Source: Pyrrhosoma nymphula
Taxonomy: Eukaryota > Arthropoda > Insecta > Odonata > Coenagrionidae
Length of the DNA: 64,000 bases
NCBI GenBank assembly: GCA_963573305.1
Contig: OY754335.1
Coordinates: 51,047,985 to 51,111,984 of the forward strand
Reading direction: 5' to 3'
The position numbers and the translations under genes are program-made. Every line of letters begins with the position of its first letter. The stretch's first letter is position 1. Of this stretch, positions 53,440 through 62,955 are shown piece after piece. A model generated the notes under the pieces. It saw only the letters and a list, made by a program, of their open reading frames with translations, ran no database searches and had not been told where the DNA came from.

Positions 53440-53880
53440 TTGCAAATTTTTGACTGAAATCTTTCCTCTCCATAAAAACCAAAGTAATGCAGATATTATC
53501 ACCATTTTCTCACCGAAAGGGAAGAACAATACGTTCCAGACGCCTCCAGATAACTTCCCTCTCTCTTCTTCTCGTAGTCAGGGGGCTCGACAATCTTCCA
53601 TCCTTTTTACTGTCCCAGGCATCTTACCCAATTATCTTCCTACCTTATTCTGTAAACTACCCATTCTAATCTCATCTCTTGTCTCTAATTCTTCCTCAGT
53701 ACATTCTATTCTTCAGTGCTATAATTCTCAAGGACTTTATTTCCCCAGTTTGCTCCATTTCCTCTCATTCATGACCCATGTTTCTGATTCATACGTAACA
53801 ATCGGAACATAACAGGCTTTGCATATGATTACTTTTACCTGCATTGACACTTTTCCATCCCAAAATAAACGCCTGCCTCA
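53440..53880 (-). pseudogene. Non-LTR retrotransposon fragment
   Basis: Minus-strand translation gives KVIICKACYVPIVTYESET, WVMNERKWSKLGK and later DEIRMGSLQNKVGR, matching the RT C-terminal block (usual form YxxxVxPTLTYGxETWVM). This lineage differs from the 45.5-kb copy. Broken by stops and truncated. Confidence 0.6.
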
Positions 53881-54039
53881 CACTCTGTAATAGATTTGTT
53901 CCTTTCTTCAATATGATTGTAATTCCATTCTCTATATTACTATCATTATTTATTTAATTTCTTAAACAAGTGAAGTTTTCATTGGCTTTTAGAGGAACAC
54001 CTTTTAAATGGATGTTTTTATAGTGTTAGTAAGCCTTCA

Positions 54040-54545
54040 TCATCATTTGTCATTCAATCCTTTGCTGATCCATTGGTTGACTGCCCTTGGTTCTACCCCA
54101 TCCCTTGCTAACTCCTTTCTGTCCTTGTAGCTTTTCCATACCATATCCCGTATTAATGCTTCATGTACCTTGGTGTTCTTTGTGGGGGTTACCCTTAAAT
54201 TTTCCATTCTACCATATTCAATACAAATTCATTGAATCTCAAAGTGTGACGAAACCATCGGGACCTTGCCTTTGTGGTAGTGCTCCACATGATTTTCACC
54301 TCTCCTTATATTCTGGGAACCCCTTCGTCTCAATGCCAATCGGTCCATTTGATCTTCAGCATCAATAACCAAGTTTCTAAAGCCTCTATTCTCTTCAGCT
54401 CCAACTTTCAAATGGTCCATGTCTCTGAGCCATAAAAAAACACTACACACGGATATATTCTGGTAGTGCTTCCTTTTTGGTAGTCCTATTTTCTTTGATG
54501 ACGATAGTGGTTTTTTATCAGGCACTCTTGACTAGAGCCACGGAG
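54040..54545 (-). pseudogene. Non-LTR retrotransposon C-terminal fragment
   Basis: The minus strand holds a frame with MDHLKVGAEENRGFRNLVI, DQMDRLALRRRGSQNIRR and VEHYHKGKVPMVSSHF, corresponding loosely to EAFEMxxxRRIxxIxWTDxxxNEEVL followed by GHxxR. The 3' end carries GGCAGTCAACCAATGGATC and a GAATGACAAATGATGATG run. Heavily decayed. Confidence 0.5.
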
Positions 54546-54591
54546 TAATTCTTATGAATGAATAAATTGGTGCATATATGATATTTAAGCT

Positions 54592-55059
54592 ATGAAACCC
54601 GTTTCATGGGGTGCGATTTGTGCTTTCTTTGTCAAAATAGCCATTAATCAATTTTACTACTACTGGTACGCCTATGGAGTATATAAGTACACGTATCTGC
54701 CGGAGAATAATTCGGCTCTAATTAAACACATAGAGAAGGTTTACAAGAAGAAAACAAAGAGATGCTGTTTTGAATTTGTTAGGCCACTTTCAGAATATAC
54801 CGCAAGTACTTACACGCACCCCAAGCAGAATAAGTGGTATAAAGTTAACTTCATGATAAGTAATTCTAAAATAAAAGGAAATATTCTCTTAGTAAGTTTT
54901 CCGCACAATTTTTTTTTCAGCCGGTTTAATTTGTTTACAACGTCATTTTTAAGAATCTTGTCTTTTTATAATGAGGTTGTTAATGTTGAAACCGGCAGAA
55001 GGAAAATAAACTTGCTAAGTGAATATATCCTTTTACTATGGATAGTTTCTACAAAGTGA
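54592..55059 (+). other. 155-codon open frame of unknown nature
   Basis: The longest ATG-started frame in this half of the window. It is rich in F, Y, K, I, N and S, as expected from AT-rich random DNA, with a hydrophobic start (AICAFFVKIAINQFYYYW). No domain, Kozak context or splice signal is evident, and it follows a retrotransposon tail. It could be a chance frame or an unknown element protein. Confidence 0.15.
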
Positions 55060-55592
55060 ACTTGTCAGCGATTAATTTTATAAGCAATTCTATGTAGTGC
55101 CTACCTCCTGGTTACATCCGCTCGAGCAGATAGGTTGTTGGTGAAATTGTCTCTGGGCACGTAGTAGTGACCAGTTATGCTACTCTGATTGCGCAGGTTA
55201 TCGCAGAAAAATGGCGAAGAGATGCTAACTTCCCCCTCCGGTTCTTCCCTCTCCTCATTCCATCACTTAGTGAATCACCGATCTGACCGTTGTTATCGCC
55301 GGCGTTAAAGCACAGCTTTAGAAAACAGTTTGACAGAGAGCATTTTCCCTCAGACCATCCATGTTTCATCGGTTCACTATAAAAATACTCAGGATTCATC
55401 CGTGTTCAATTTTTAAATACATTATTCTCCCACATTTATATCATGATGATATTAAAAATACACTTCGGAATAGTATATATTACTGTGGATATGAATTTTA
55501 TGGTTTCAGATAAAAGTAACTGATATCCCTTCTAATTAAACAACTTTGTACTTTTTCACGCTCTACTAATAGTTGTGACTGATGTCACCTTG
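55060..55592. other. Spacer, unassigned
   Basis: Nothing recognised. Confidence 0.4.
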
Positions 55593-55700
55593 ATAAGGGA
55601 TAGAAGTGAATTTTTTTCGGGCTTACTCCGGGCGGAGATGGAGATGAAGAACCTAACCCGGCCGGAAGTCCGAGAAAAATTCACTTCTATCATTCTCCGG
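55593..55700. repeat. Inverted pair, possibly hammerhead-type ends
   Basis: GATAGAAGTGAATTTTTTTC at the left pairs with GAAAAATTCACTTCTATC at the right, and CGGGCTTACTCCGG with CCGGAAGTCCG. Between them is GGAGATGGAGATGAAGAACC. The arrangement resembles the other head-to-head pairs (GATGGAGAT, then GGAAGTCCGAG), but neither a clean CTGANGA nor GAAA is present, so the ribozyme reading is tentative. The dyad is certain. Confidence 0.5.
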
Positions 55701-55764
55701 GAAAGCATAATATCCTACAAGGGTAGAAGATGCCAAATAAATTTGAAACCGGTCACAGATATTA

Positions 55765-56096
55765 TTATGGAAAAGTACTAATTATTGACTACTGCGGTGA
55801 GTAATTGGTTTACTTTTAGAAACAGCTGAAAGTTAATACAAACTACATAATGTTTACTTTCAGACGAGATCCATGCCTTAGAAATTCCTAATTTTTTAAA
55901 AATAAAGTCCCGTGGAATGTATACCCGCACCATTTCCTATGGAGAATGGGTGGTATTTGTTGGCAAATAACTCGAAAAATATAGTTGTAAGTAGCTGATA
56001 TTTTGTTATCTTTGGTACGATGAGATATTTTCCCATATAACGAGGCCAGATTTATTGAATTTAATTCAAAATGACATATCGCTCAAACTTTCTTAA
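55765..56096 (+). mobile_element. MITE-A right-end fragment
   Basis: From ATTATTGACTACTGCGGTG onward it matches family interiors: CTTTCAGACGAGATCCATG, TTCCTATGGAGAATGG, CTGATATTTTGTTATCTTTG, and ends ACATATCGCTCAAACTTTC followed by TTAA. The left half is missing. Confidence 0.7.
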
Positions 56097-56639
56097 CGGC
56101 ACAAATGACTTCAGCTGTCAGTCGCCTGCACAAATATCCAACCAAACTCTGCAGCATTTAGCCCTAAGACCGTAAGTCTAATGCAATGTGAACACTTGAT
56201 TTTTCCAATGAAATTTCTTTATTTCACTTATAACTATATAATTACTTTACAGAATGAAACCTATTGGGCATAAATGACAAATTTTGTAGAGAAAATCAGG
56301 TTCTCATTGCAATTTCATACTTCCTTTATTTTTCGAACATGGAAATGCTGGTGGGTAATTTTGAAAACCAAAAAAATGAACACTAATATAAATTATTTCG
56401 ATTTTCTTAAAAAGCTAGCTTTCTGGGGTCAAATCTGCTAGCTCTCAGCTTGTAAACCTCTGCCATGTAGAAATGCTATGGTCATTTTCAATTCCGGGGG
56501 AAAGATACGATGGCGGTCCAATGTTATTTTCCTCCGTTTGCTCCACATCTTTACCGAACCTTGCTCCATAAGTTTACGTGAGAAATATACTCTACAGTTT
56601 CGTGGAAGTGCTTAGTACCCATATTAAGACTAAATCTAG
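56097..56639. other. AT-rich spacer
   Basis: Nothing recognised. Confidence 0.4.
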
Positions 56640-56760
56640 TACTTTTCCACAGTTAGTTTGTTTCACTAGGTACTACGCGTTTCATCAACTTGCTGCATCA
56701 TCAGATGATGCAGCAAGTTGATGAATCAGTATCAACAGACCTGAAGATATAAATTTCGAT
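56640..56760. repeat. Hairpin with hammerhead-like core, perfect 22-bp arms
   Basis: TTCATCAACTTGCTGCATCA and its complement meet with a single central base near 56703. The minus strand keeps both boxes intact, CTGATGA (complement of 56698-56704) and GAAA (complement of 56680-56683), followed by CGCGTAGTAC, where AC/GT can close helix III before GTA. Helix II (TGCAGCAAGTTGAT) is weak. The plus arm has CAGATGA and GAATC, so it is degenerate. Tails differ after ~25 bp. Confidence 0.6.
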
Positions 56761-57131
56761 TATTGTTTTTGAAGAATTTTCAGCTCTCTTACTTGGGGTA
56801 CTGTTTATCATGTTATTTTCAGTTGCTACTTGCTACTTTGGTCGTATTGTACCCTAAATTTGTCATATATTTTTAATAGTGCTCATTTTGAGTAATACAT
56901 GAGATTTGTTTATTTAACCTTCAAATAGATCAATTTAAATATCTTCCTCTGTAACAGTTTGATATAATAAATCACCTCGTGGTCGGATTATTTATCATTT
57001 ATCAGCCTTATTTATGCATCTATCGAATTGAACGCAACTATGAATTGTACGTGATTTTTGCCTTGAACTACGTGTTACTCAGATTTTACTATAGAAGTAA
57101 CAATATGAGTGACAAACATTTTACCAAAGCC
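56761..57131. other. AT-rich spacer
   Basis: Nothing recognised. Confidence 0.4.
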
Positions 57132-57190
57132 AGGAGCACAATTTTGGGGAAATGGAGAACGAAAACCGGGGAAGAGGTTGAGAACCACTG
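57132..57190 (-). mobile_element. Solitary hAT-type terminal repeat
   Basis: AGGTTGAGAACCACTG ends at 57190; its complement is CAGTGGTTCTCAACCT, the standard hAT end also seen at 18363 and 62940. A matching opposite end was not found upstream, so the element is truncated or the partner is too diverged. Confidence 0.55.
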
Positions 57191-57619
57191 ACCAATGGCC
57201 AGTTGCGTATGTCCGCCCGCCTTTAGCATCCTCCCCCCCACATCAATAGTCTGACGCAGGTTTTACATCGGCGACCCCGATTCTCTCCGTCCGTTGTCCT
57301 CCTAAGCCTCCTCATCTCTTGCTCTCCCCTTTGCTTTTGATTCGATATCACTCGCCAATTGAAACGGCCTTGAGGGGACCTAAGGGAGAGCTCGCGCCCC
57401 TCTAATCCCTCCCTCCCCTTCATTCTATTGTGTTCCAAGCTCCACACGCCGCCGGTACAGAGAGGTGGGCTGGAAAGTGCCTTCGCTTGCCCGTCTTGTC
57501 TTCCCGCATACTCTTCCGATCTTTCTTTCCGAACCTTTTATCTTAACGCCCGCATTTGCTGAAGCCCGTTTATTCGTGCGACACGTGAAGAAACTTCTCA
57601 TTTGATTCGTTTTCTCATC
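57191..57619. other. GC-richer spacer
   Basis: Minus frames at 57223-57649 are arginine-rich and unsupported. Nothing recognised. Confidence 0.35.
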
Positions 57620-58500
57620 ATCATCAATTCGATTACTGGTTTGCCGCATAGCTCTCCACTTTAATCTCCCCTCATCGAAACCGCTTCGTTCCTACAAAAT
57701 TATTCTCTTTTACATCCTTCATGAATGACGTGATGTATTCCATTCTTTAACCTCCTCGATAATTCTTCACATCCATTTCTCCTTACATTATTGTATTCAA
57801 CAGGGTATTGTTAAACGCAAAATGTGTCCAATAAGTTTGTTTCTCCTTCACAAAGTTGTGTTCTTCTTCTTCCTATCCTTTATCTTCAGTGCTAAGAGTC
57901 GGCTTTCGTAGCCAGTCTCCTCCATTTACTTCTATCCAGGGCATCCCTTTGGGTTACACCACACTCCTCCATGTCACCTCTCCCACAATTCCTCCATCTT
58001 TTCCTGGTTTTCCCTCTTCCCCTTTTTCTTTGGAGCTTCAACCTTCCCACCCTCTTTCCAATTTATTCCTCTGAATTCCGTTTGACATGTCTGAACCATC
58101 TAAGTCTACTCTGTTTAATGTTTTCTTGTATCGGAGCAACTTAAAAACTCCCCCTTATATGGGTACTTTTTCGAATTTTGTCTAGCTTTGTTGTACCACA
58201 CATCCACCTCAGAGTTTTCATTTAATATTCGTGGATTTGCAAAGTTTTAATTGTACTTTTGTCCCTCCAACTCTTCTAAGGATTGATTTTAGGTGATTCT
58301 CTCCGATCATTTGATCTTCATGATTCTTTGGTAAAACCGCATCTCCATTGCTTTCAATCTTTCGTGGTCTGCAGGTGTCATTACTCATGCTTCAGATTCT
58401 AAGCTAGTTTCTTCAAATCCTTTTAGACTTTCGGTACTCGTGTCACTTTTAAGAACACTAGTAATCGCGTGCCGTCTGACGTACTCTGGTTATCAAAAAT
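57620..58500 (-). pseudogene. Decayed non-LTR retrotransposon fragments
   Basis: Pyrimidine-rich + strand with ATCAATTCGATTACTGGTTT at its start (tail side). The minus strand has short matches to the C-terminal RT blocks: RLKAFEMRFYQRIMKI-like near 58330 and GR or KR-rich segments near 57990. At least two fragments of different age may be joined. No continuous frame. Confidence 0.45.
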
Positions 58501-58554
58501 TAGGTAAGGACAAAAACGTAATCCTGAAAAAGGCTCAGCTTTAATATTCATCAA

Positions 58555-58630
58555 GATTGGTCGTTCAGTCCTAAGATTGGTTGACTGCAGCCCTCCATCC
58601 TACCCTATCTAATGCTACTTCCCTTACTCT
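58555..58630 (-). mobile_element. Retrotransposon 3' tail fragment
   Basis: TCGTTCAGTCCTAAGATTGG, TTGACTGCAGCCCTCCATCC and CTATCTAATGCTACTTCCC is the complement of the tail seen at 38270-38325 and 60530-60590. Only the 3' ~75 bp are present. Confidence 0.7.
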
Positions 58631-59904
58631 CTGGCAGATCTAGTCGATTGAAGTCAGCCGAATTCTTCCGGAGTTTTTACAATCACGTAAATTGATAGGA
58701 TTCGCAGCGGGAATAATAAAAGATGTAGCTGTGGCGAAAAGTTCGTCTGCAAAGTTGACACCTAGTCATCATATCGAAAGGAATCACAAATTTCGCTGAA
58801 AGTAGGCCATTTTCAACGGAGCTGTACTCAGTGACGGGGAGTCATACAAAAAAAAACAAAGTGAAGAATGAATTCAATATGTCTTCACCTTTGAATTCAG
58901 TCATTTCTCAATAATGTAGACCTCATAGTATTTTTGTGATCGTGATTGCTGAGGATATCATGCGACTTCCTCAGGGGGCTGTCTCGCAGGCTGTGCCGCA
59001 CAGTCGGCTGATGTCGAAAAAAGCCGGCCAAAATTATATTATTTCACTTTTAATTTTTAACTAGGTAGTGATATTTTGTAATTTTACAATGTGCCAAATG
59101 CAAAAATCTATAATCATTTTACTCATAGGAGCATTTTTTAGACCAGGAGACAACTTTGAATTTAAGAAATGATAGTTTCCAATTTCAACTGCCCGTTTTT
59201 CGTGAAAACTTCTGAATTTTTCTTGTTCTTGAAGCGTTCATTTGCAAATTTTGCAAACACATCATTTGAAAGTGTACCTTTCGTAGAAGATTTTTTGTGA
59301 TGAAAATGTTGATGTGCTTTACATTAATGTACATAGCTCGTCGTTTATCCACCGGAGTCCTGCAGTCCGCCTGCATTGCCTCACATCAACCTACTTCATA
59401 CCTTCTCTATGAAGTCCTTTTGCATTTTATCGTTTCATTTATACCATTGTATTAAATATTTGTGGTCACTTAAATTCTCATCAGAGTTTTCGAAAAGTAG
59501 CTGCTATCCTTAATAATCACAATGCTAATGCTGTAAATGAGTTCTCTCTCCGCTTGATTCCGGAACAAGCGAATTGTTGTTTTGCTGACGTTTCCCGTGA
59601 AATCTCGTGACAGGTAATGTTTTTTTCTTTCCTACCCCTCCATTACCTCCTGCTGCTGTTTGTGCTAGAAAAATAACCTCTGGCATAATCGCTGCTTCCG
59701 TTATTCTCTTTAGTCCTCGCAGAAAGTTGAACCTTACACCGGAACTCACCACCAGCTATAATTTTTCTTTCTGTCCATGATCGCAGTCAACGTTTTTGAA
59801 AGGGATTTTTCACTACTCTACGCACTTTGGCACGTGCCTTGTGGGTCACATCGCTGCAGAAATTGTAGACTCACGGAGTAACGCTTGATAAATAATTAAA
59901 AGGT
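58631..59904. other. AT-rich spacer, nothing assigned
   Basis: Two small minus frames (59185-59376, 59525-59752) have no support. No repeat ends seen. Confidence 0.35.
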
Positions 59905-60680
59905 AAACCTACATCTGTATAGTACTCTGTGAGCCACTGAAGAGGCGTGTGGCAGAGGGTGATAGGACACCAGTTATGTAAAGGGGAGGGAATAGTAATA
60001 AGGGAGGGGGAAGGTGTGGTGGATTCGCAGGAATACAGTGGTGAATTCACTTGTTAACAAAGTGTCTTATTGTCGTGATCATTTTTATTGTAGTCATTAA
60101 TGGTGCGTCAGAGGAAGGAATTTTTGAACCCATATCAGTTCGGCGGTATTCAAAGATGATAGGACTACGGACGAGGAAACAGTACGTGAAAACATTCGCG
60201 TGAAGTGTGGCACTCTATGGATCGGAAGCATGGACCATTGGAAAAGCAGAACGGAATAGAAAGAAGCTTTCGAAATCTGGTGTTGGAGTAGAATGCTGAA
60301 GATCAAACGGACGAATAAAATAAGATATGAAGGAGTTTACCAAAGAGTAGAAAAGGAAAGGACCATAAGGAACACTATACAGAAAATGAGAACCAGATGG
60401 ATTGCAAACACCCTGAGGCACAATGGGTTTGAATATAATTGAAGGAAAAATAGAGGAAGGCTAAGGGATAAAATCATAGACCAGACAAAGAAGATAGTGC
60501 ATGACAAGAACTACGAGGGAGTAAGGGAACTAGCATTAAATAGGGAAGGATGGAGGGCTGCAGTCAACCAATCTAAGGATTGAACGACCAGTGATGGTGG
60601 TCAGTTTGGCAGTGTATCTTTCTTATACTGTCGCTTCTATCAGTTCTTAAGGTATGGTGCGGGGCCAAGCTAATATATTA
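59905..60680 (+). repeat. Dispersed repeat family E copy, split by a retrotransposon tail
   Basis: ACCTACATCTGTATAGTACT, GAGGCGTGTGGCAGAGGGTG, GGACACCAGTTATG and AATGGTGCGTCAGAGGAAGG lead to 60150. After the insertion it resumes at 60602 with AGTTTGGCAGTGTATC, TTATACTGTCGCTTC and TATGGTGCGGGGCC. The uninterrupted copy at 9370-9720 shows the original order. Confidence 0.65.
60151..60601 (+). pseudogene. Non-LTR retrotransposon tail inserted in family E, with target duplication
   Basis: It encodes broken C-terminal blocks (GTLWIGSMDHWKSRTE, RNTIQKMRTRWIANTLRHNG, IVHDKNYEGVRELALNREG, WRAAVNQSKD) and ends with CCAATCTAAGGATTGAACGA, CCAGTGATGGTGG. CAGTTCGGCGGTATT (60136-60150) and CAGTTTGGCAGTGTA (60602-60616) form an imperfect 15-bp target duplication. 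It is 5' truncated; the 45.5-kb copy is better preserved. Confidence 0.8.
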
Positions 60681-60689
60681 TAAAGGGAT

Positions 60690-60886
60690 GTAATATCGAG
60701 TTTAGGTCAACAATTAAAATCAGCTATTCTTTGTCAACGTTTTGTTTATCTCGTCAATGACAATAATGACCTGATGTTGAATGACTCAATGAATGTGATA
60801 TATGCCCTGAAGATGGAATAAATAAATTTCCGAAACGTTGTAAAAGAGAAGCTGATTTTAATTTTTGACCTAAACTCGATATTACT
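60690..60886. repeat. Inverted pair with intact hammerhead-like plus core
   Basis: Outer arms GTAATATCGAGTTTAGGTC and GACCTAAACTCGATATTAC, then AATTAAAATCAGCT and AGCTGATTTTAATT, are near-perfect inverted copies. Plus core: CTGAAGA at 60807-60813, helix II GGAA/TTCC with a long AT loop, GAAA at 60832-60835, C GTT G T A (helix III AC/GT with a 3-nt loop). On the minus arm GAAA has become AAAA and helix II is lost. The tail GACCTAAACTC is shared with the 21.2-kb pair, so these two are the same family. Confidence 0.7.
60807..60842 (+). ncRNA. Hammerhead-like core, boxes and GTA triplet intact
   Basis: Conserved CTGANGA and GAAA, a four-pair helix II and a two-pair helix III ending in GTA, which is a permitted cleavage triplet. 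Helix I between the sequences before 60807 and after 60842 is not evident (GCC against AAA), so single-unit cleavage is doubtful; dimeric folding or pairing with the arm is possible. Confidence 0.4.
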
Positions 60887-61134
60887 TCCCTGTATGTGTA
60901 AATGTGAGTTCAATATGATGAGCAATGAATAAAAATAATATCCTTCGTGTCATGCATAAATTCACCCGATCTGAATTGTTCAAGTAATGTGAGCCTAGCT
61001 CCGCGTCTCTAAATGGCTCCCAACCTAATCCTTCGCTCAGATGTCTTACACCCTCTGTTCACTCGTTGCACTTAGGAAGTTCGCTAACCCCTCTCAAACG
61101 AAACATTCCTACGAAGTTTGACAGAAAAGAAGAA
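60887..61134. other. Spacer, unassigned
   Basis: Nothing recognised. Confidence 0.4.
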
Positions 61135-61380
61135 TAATGAAGCCTAAGAGAAGAATAAAAAATAAATTTACTGGAAAATAGATAATTGTAAACAATGTTG
61201 GAAGGAGAAATGAATGGAAATAATCAGAGGGAAATACCATGAATGGAGTATATCAAACAAATTATGAAGGACGACAAAATGAATAATTATATAGGAATGA
61301 ATCTGTAAGCAGAGAGGATTGGGGAGTGGAGAGCTTCAGCAAACCAACATTCGGATATATGACTGCTGATGATGGGCGAT
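61135..61380 (+). pseudogene. Non-LTR retrotransposon C-terminal fragment
   Basis: MEYIKQIMKDDKMNNYIGMN and RIGEWRASANQ correspond to MGYMEQVVKDV and RIEWRAASNQ of the 45.5-kb copy. The 3' end has GACTGCTGATGATGG. Decayed and short. Confidence 0.6.
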
Positions 61381-61799
61381 AAATTAGGTAGTTCACGTAT
61401 ATAGCAATTTTGAGGTATTCATTGAAACAATATTGGTAGTAATTGGGTAAACAAGATCACTGCCAAGGACCGGAATGAAAAACTAGTTCCACGCAGTCTA
61501 GGATTGGTCGACATTTTTCTACCTCGCAAACAGTTGCCATATTCATCCGGACACTCTTAATGGCCAACCGTTAAATGCAGTTAAAGATAACACATGCGTA
61601 TTTAAGTTCTTGTGCATTTTATATAATTAGTCGCTCTTATTATGCACGCATCGAACAGATTTTGGGGCTTTGAATCAGGTAAATACCTCATTCATGTGCT
61701 CAATTCAGGATCATTTTAAAAATGCGGGTGAGAATTCATGCATTCGATCAAGCATTCGTGGCGTGGAAGTACCACTGATTCTGTCCGCTGAGTTTAACA
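61381..61799. other. Spacer, unassigned
   Basis: A 64-codon frame at 61670-61864 overlaps the hAT end and is unsupported. Confidence 0.35.
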
Positions 61800-62089
61800 C
61801 ATTGGTTCTTAACCAGCGGGGATCACTGTTATGGGATGACTTGGAGGAATTTAAGGGGTCGTAGGGCAGAGTTTGGACCACTATTCAGCAAAATGTGATG
61901 CTCTGTTGATTACGTAAAAATCTGGAAAAGTGTTGTTTGTTTTAATCAATTTTGTAGCATTCAATGAAGTTTAGTGATTGCCATATATTGAAATCAATTC
62001 TAAATAGCCGCATTGTTTTCACTTGCGGATTTAAAATTATTACATATTTTAAGGATACCATTACGAGCCTTGGTATTACCTTTACCGAG

Positions 62090-62220
62090 TCACCCGAAAG
62101 TGCACATAAGTGCGAAATTCCAAAGAGGGAATAATATTCGCCTTAACCGGGACTCGAATCTGGATGCCTCGATATTGCGCCGAGTGCTTTAGCCATCTAA
62201 CCAACCGAGGCGTCCTCCTT
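62090..62220 (-). mobile_element. tRNA-derived SINE
   Basis: The minus strand has GCCTCGGTTGGTTAGATGGC, TAAAGCACTCGGCGCAATAT, CGAGGCATCCAGATTCGAGT, CCCGGTTAAGGC. Boxes A and B, an anticodon-arm-like CTCGG...TCGAG stem and a partly pairing acceptor (GCCT/AGGC) are visible. The loop has G at the conserved U33 position and the arm is imperfect, so it is a SINE head, not a tRNA gene. Confidence 0.7.
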
Positions 62221-62243
62221 TCATGTAGATTTTTTTGCGGGCC

Positions 62244-62805
62244 TTAAGGTGGTTTGAGCGAGATAGATCCCTAGTCATAGTGGAGACCATATTCAAATTT
62301 TATAATTTGATTTCAGCGTCTGTAAGAAGTACGAAATAAATATTGTAATATTAATGGCGCATAGATATAGTTATATTTGCCCAAAAATCTCAGTAATTAA
62401 ATAAATAAACCTACATAAGTCTCTAACTTGACTCATTTTTTCCCGCCGTACGGCTGAAAACCCTTCAAAAAAGCATGTTTTTTGCGATTCTGTAAAAGTT
62501 ACTGTGGTGAATAGTAGATTATTTTTAATAAATAGTTGAGAAAATATGCAATCTATACACCGTTAGTTTTTTGACGAAATCTAGGTGTTATAAATTCCTA
62601 TTTCCTTCAATATTCTCCCTCTGGAGCGCTCAGCCATAATCTATCCCATGTAAAACAGCTTATATTTACAGACAAATTGCTCGAAAAGTAGTTCGGAAAG
62701 AGGTTGATATTTTTATATCATTGGAAAGAGGAGAGTTGTTTCTTTAAAATGAGGCCTAATTCATCAAATTCTAGGTGAAGTGATTTTTCACTCAAACTAC
62801 CTTAA
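62244..62805 (+). mobile_element. MITE-A, best full-length copy (reference)
   Basis: Begins TTAAGGTGGTTTGAGCGAG and ends TTTCACTCAAACTACC then TTAA, TIRs of ~20 bp around 562 bp. Interior order used to define the family: CATAGTGGAGACC, GCGTCTGTAAGAAG, CATTTTTTCCCGCCGTACGG, GCGATTCTGTAAAAG, CTCTGGAGCG, CTCGAAAAGTAG, CATCAAATTCTAGGTGAAG. TTAA at both ends of nearly every copy fits a TTAA target duplication (as in piggyBac-type elements), although GG is not the usual piggyBac first dinucleotide. Confidence 0.9.
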
Positions 62806-62955
62806 AGGAAAAAGATGTTCACGACTGCCGGATTTTCCCCTGTGGAATTCCGCATTTAAATTATTGTTTAATAATTTATATCGAGAATGGGGAATGATAT
62901 TCTGAACTATAGTAAAAGGGTAGATTTGAGCAAATAAGGTTGAGAACCACTATTT

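Larger units (their letters stand above)
61800..62955. mobile_element. hAT-type element carrying nested SINE and MITE-A
   Basis: The left end CATTGGTTCTTAACCAGCGG is a variant of CAGTGGTTCTTAACC; the right end AAGGTTGAGAACCACTA is the complement of TAGTGGTTCTCAACC. Flanks GTTTAACA (61792-61799) and TTTTAATA after 62955 agree at six of eight bases, a possible 8-bp target duplication. Inside lie a tRNA-derived SINE (62090-62220) and a MITE-A (62244-62805); the host element itself contributes about 450 bp. No transposase. Confidence 0.55.

Noticed and set aside
62090..62220. Functional tRNA gene
   Set aside because: Position 33 is not U and the acceptor and T arms are imperfect; the downstream body is shared with other SINE copies.
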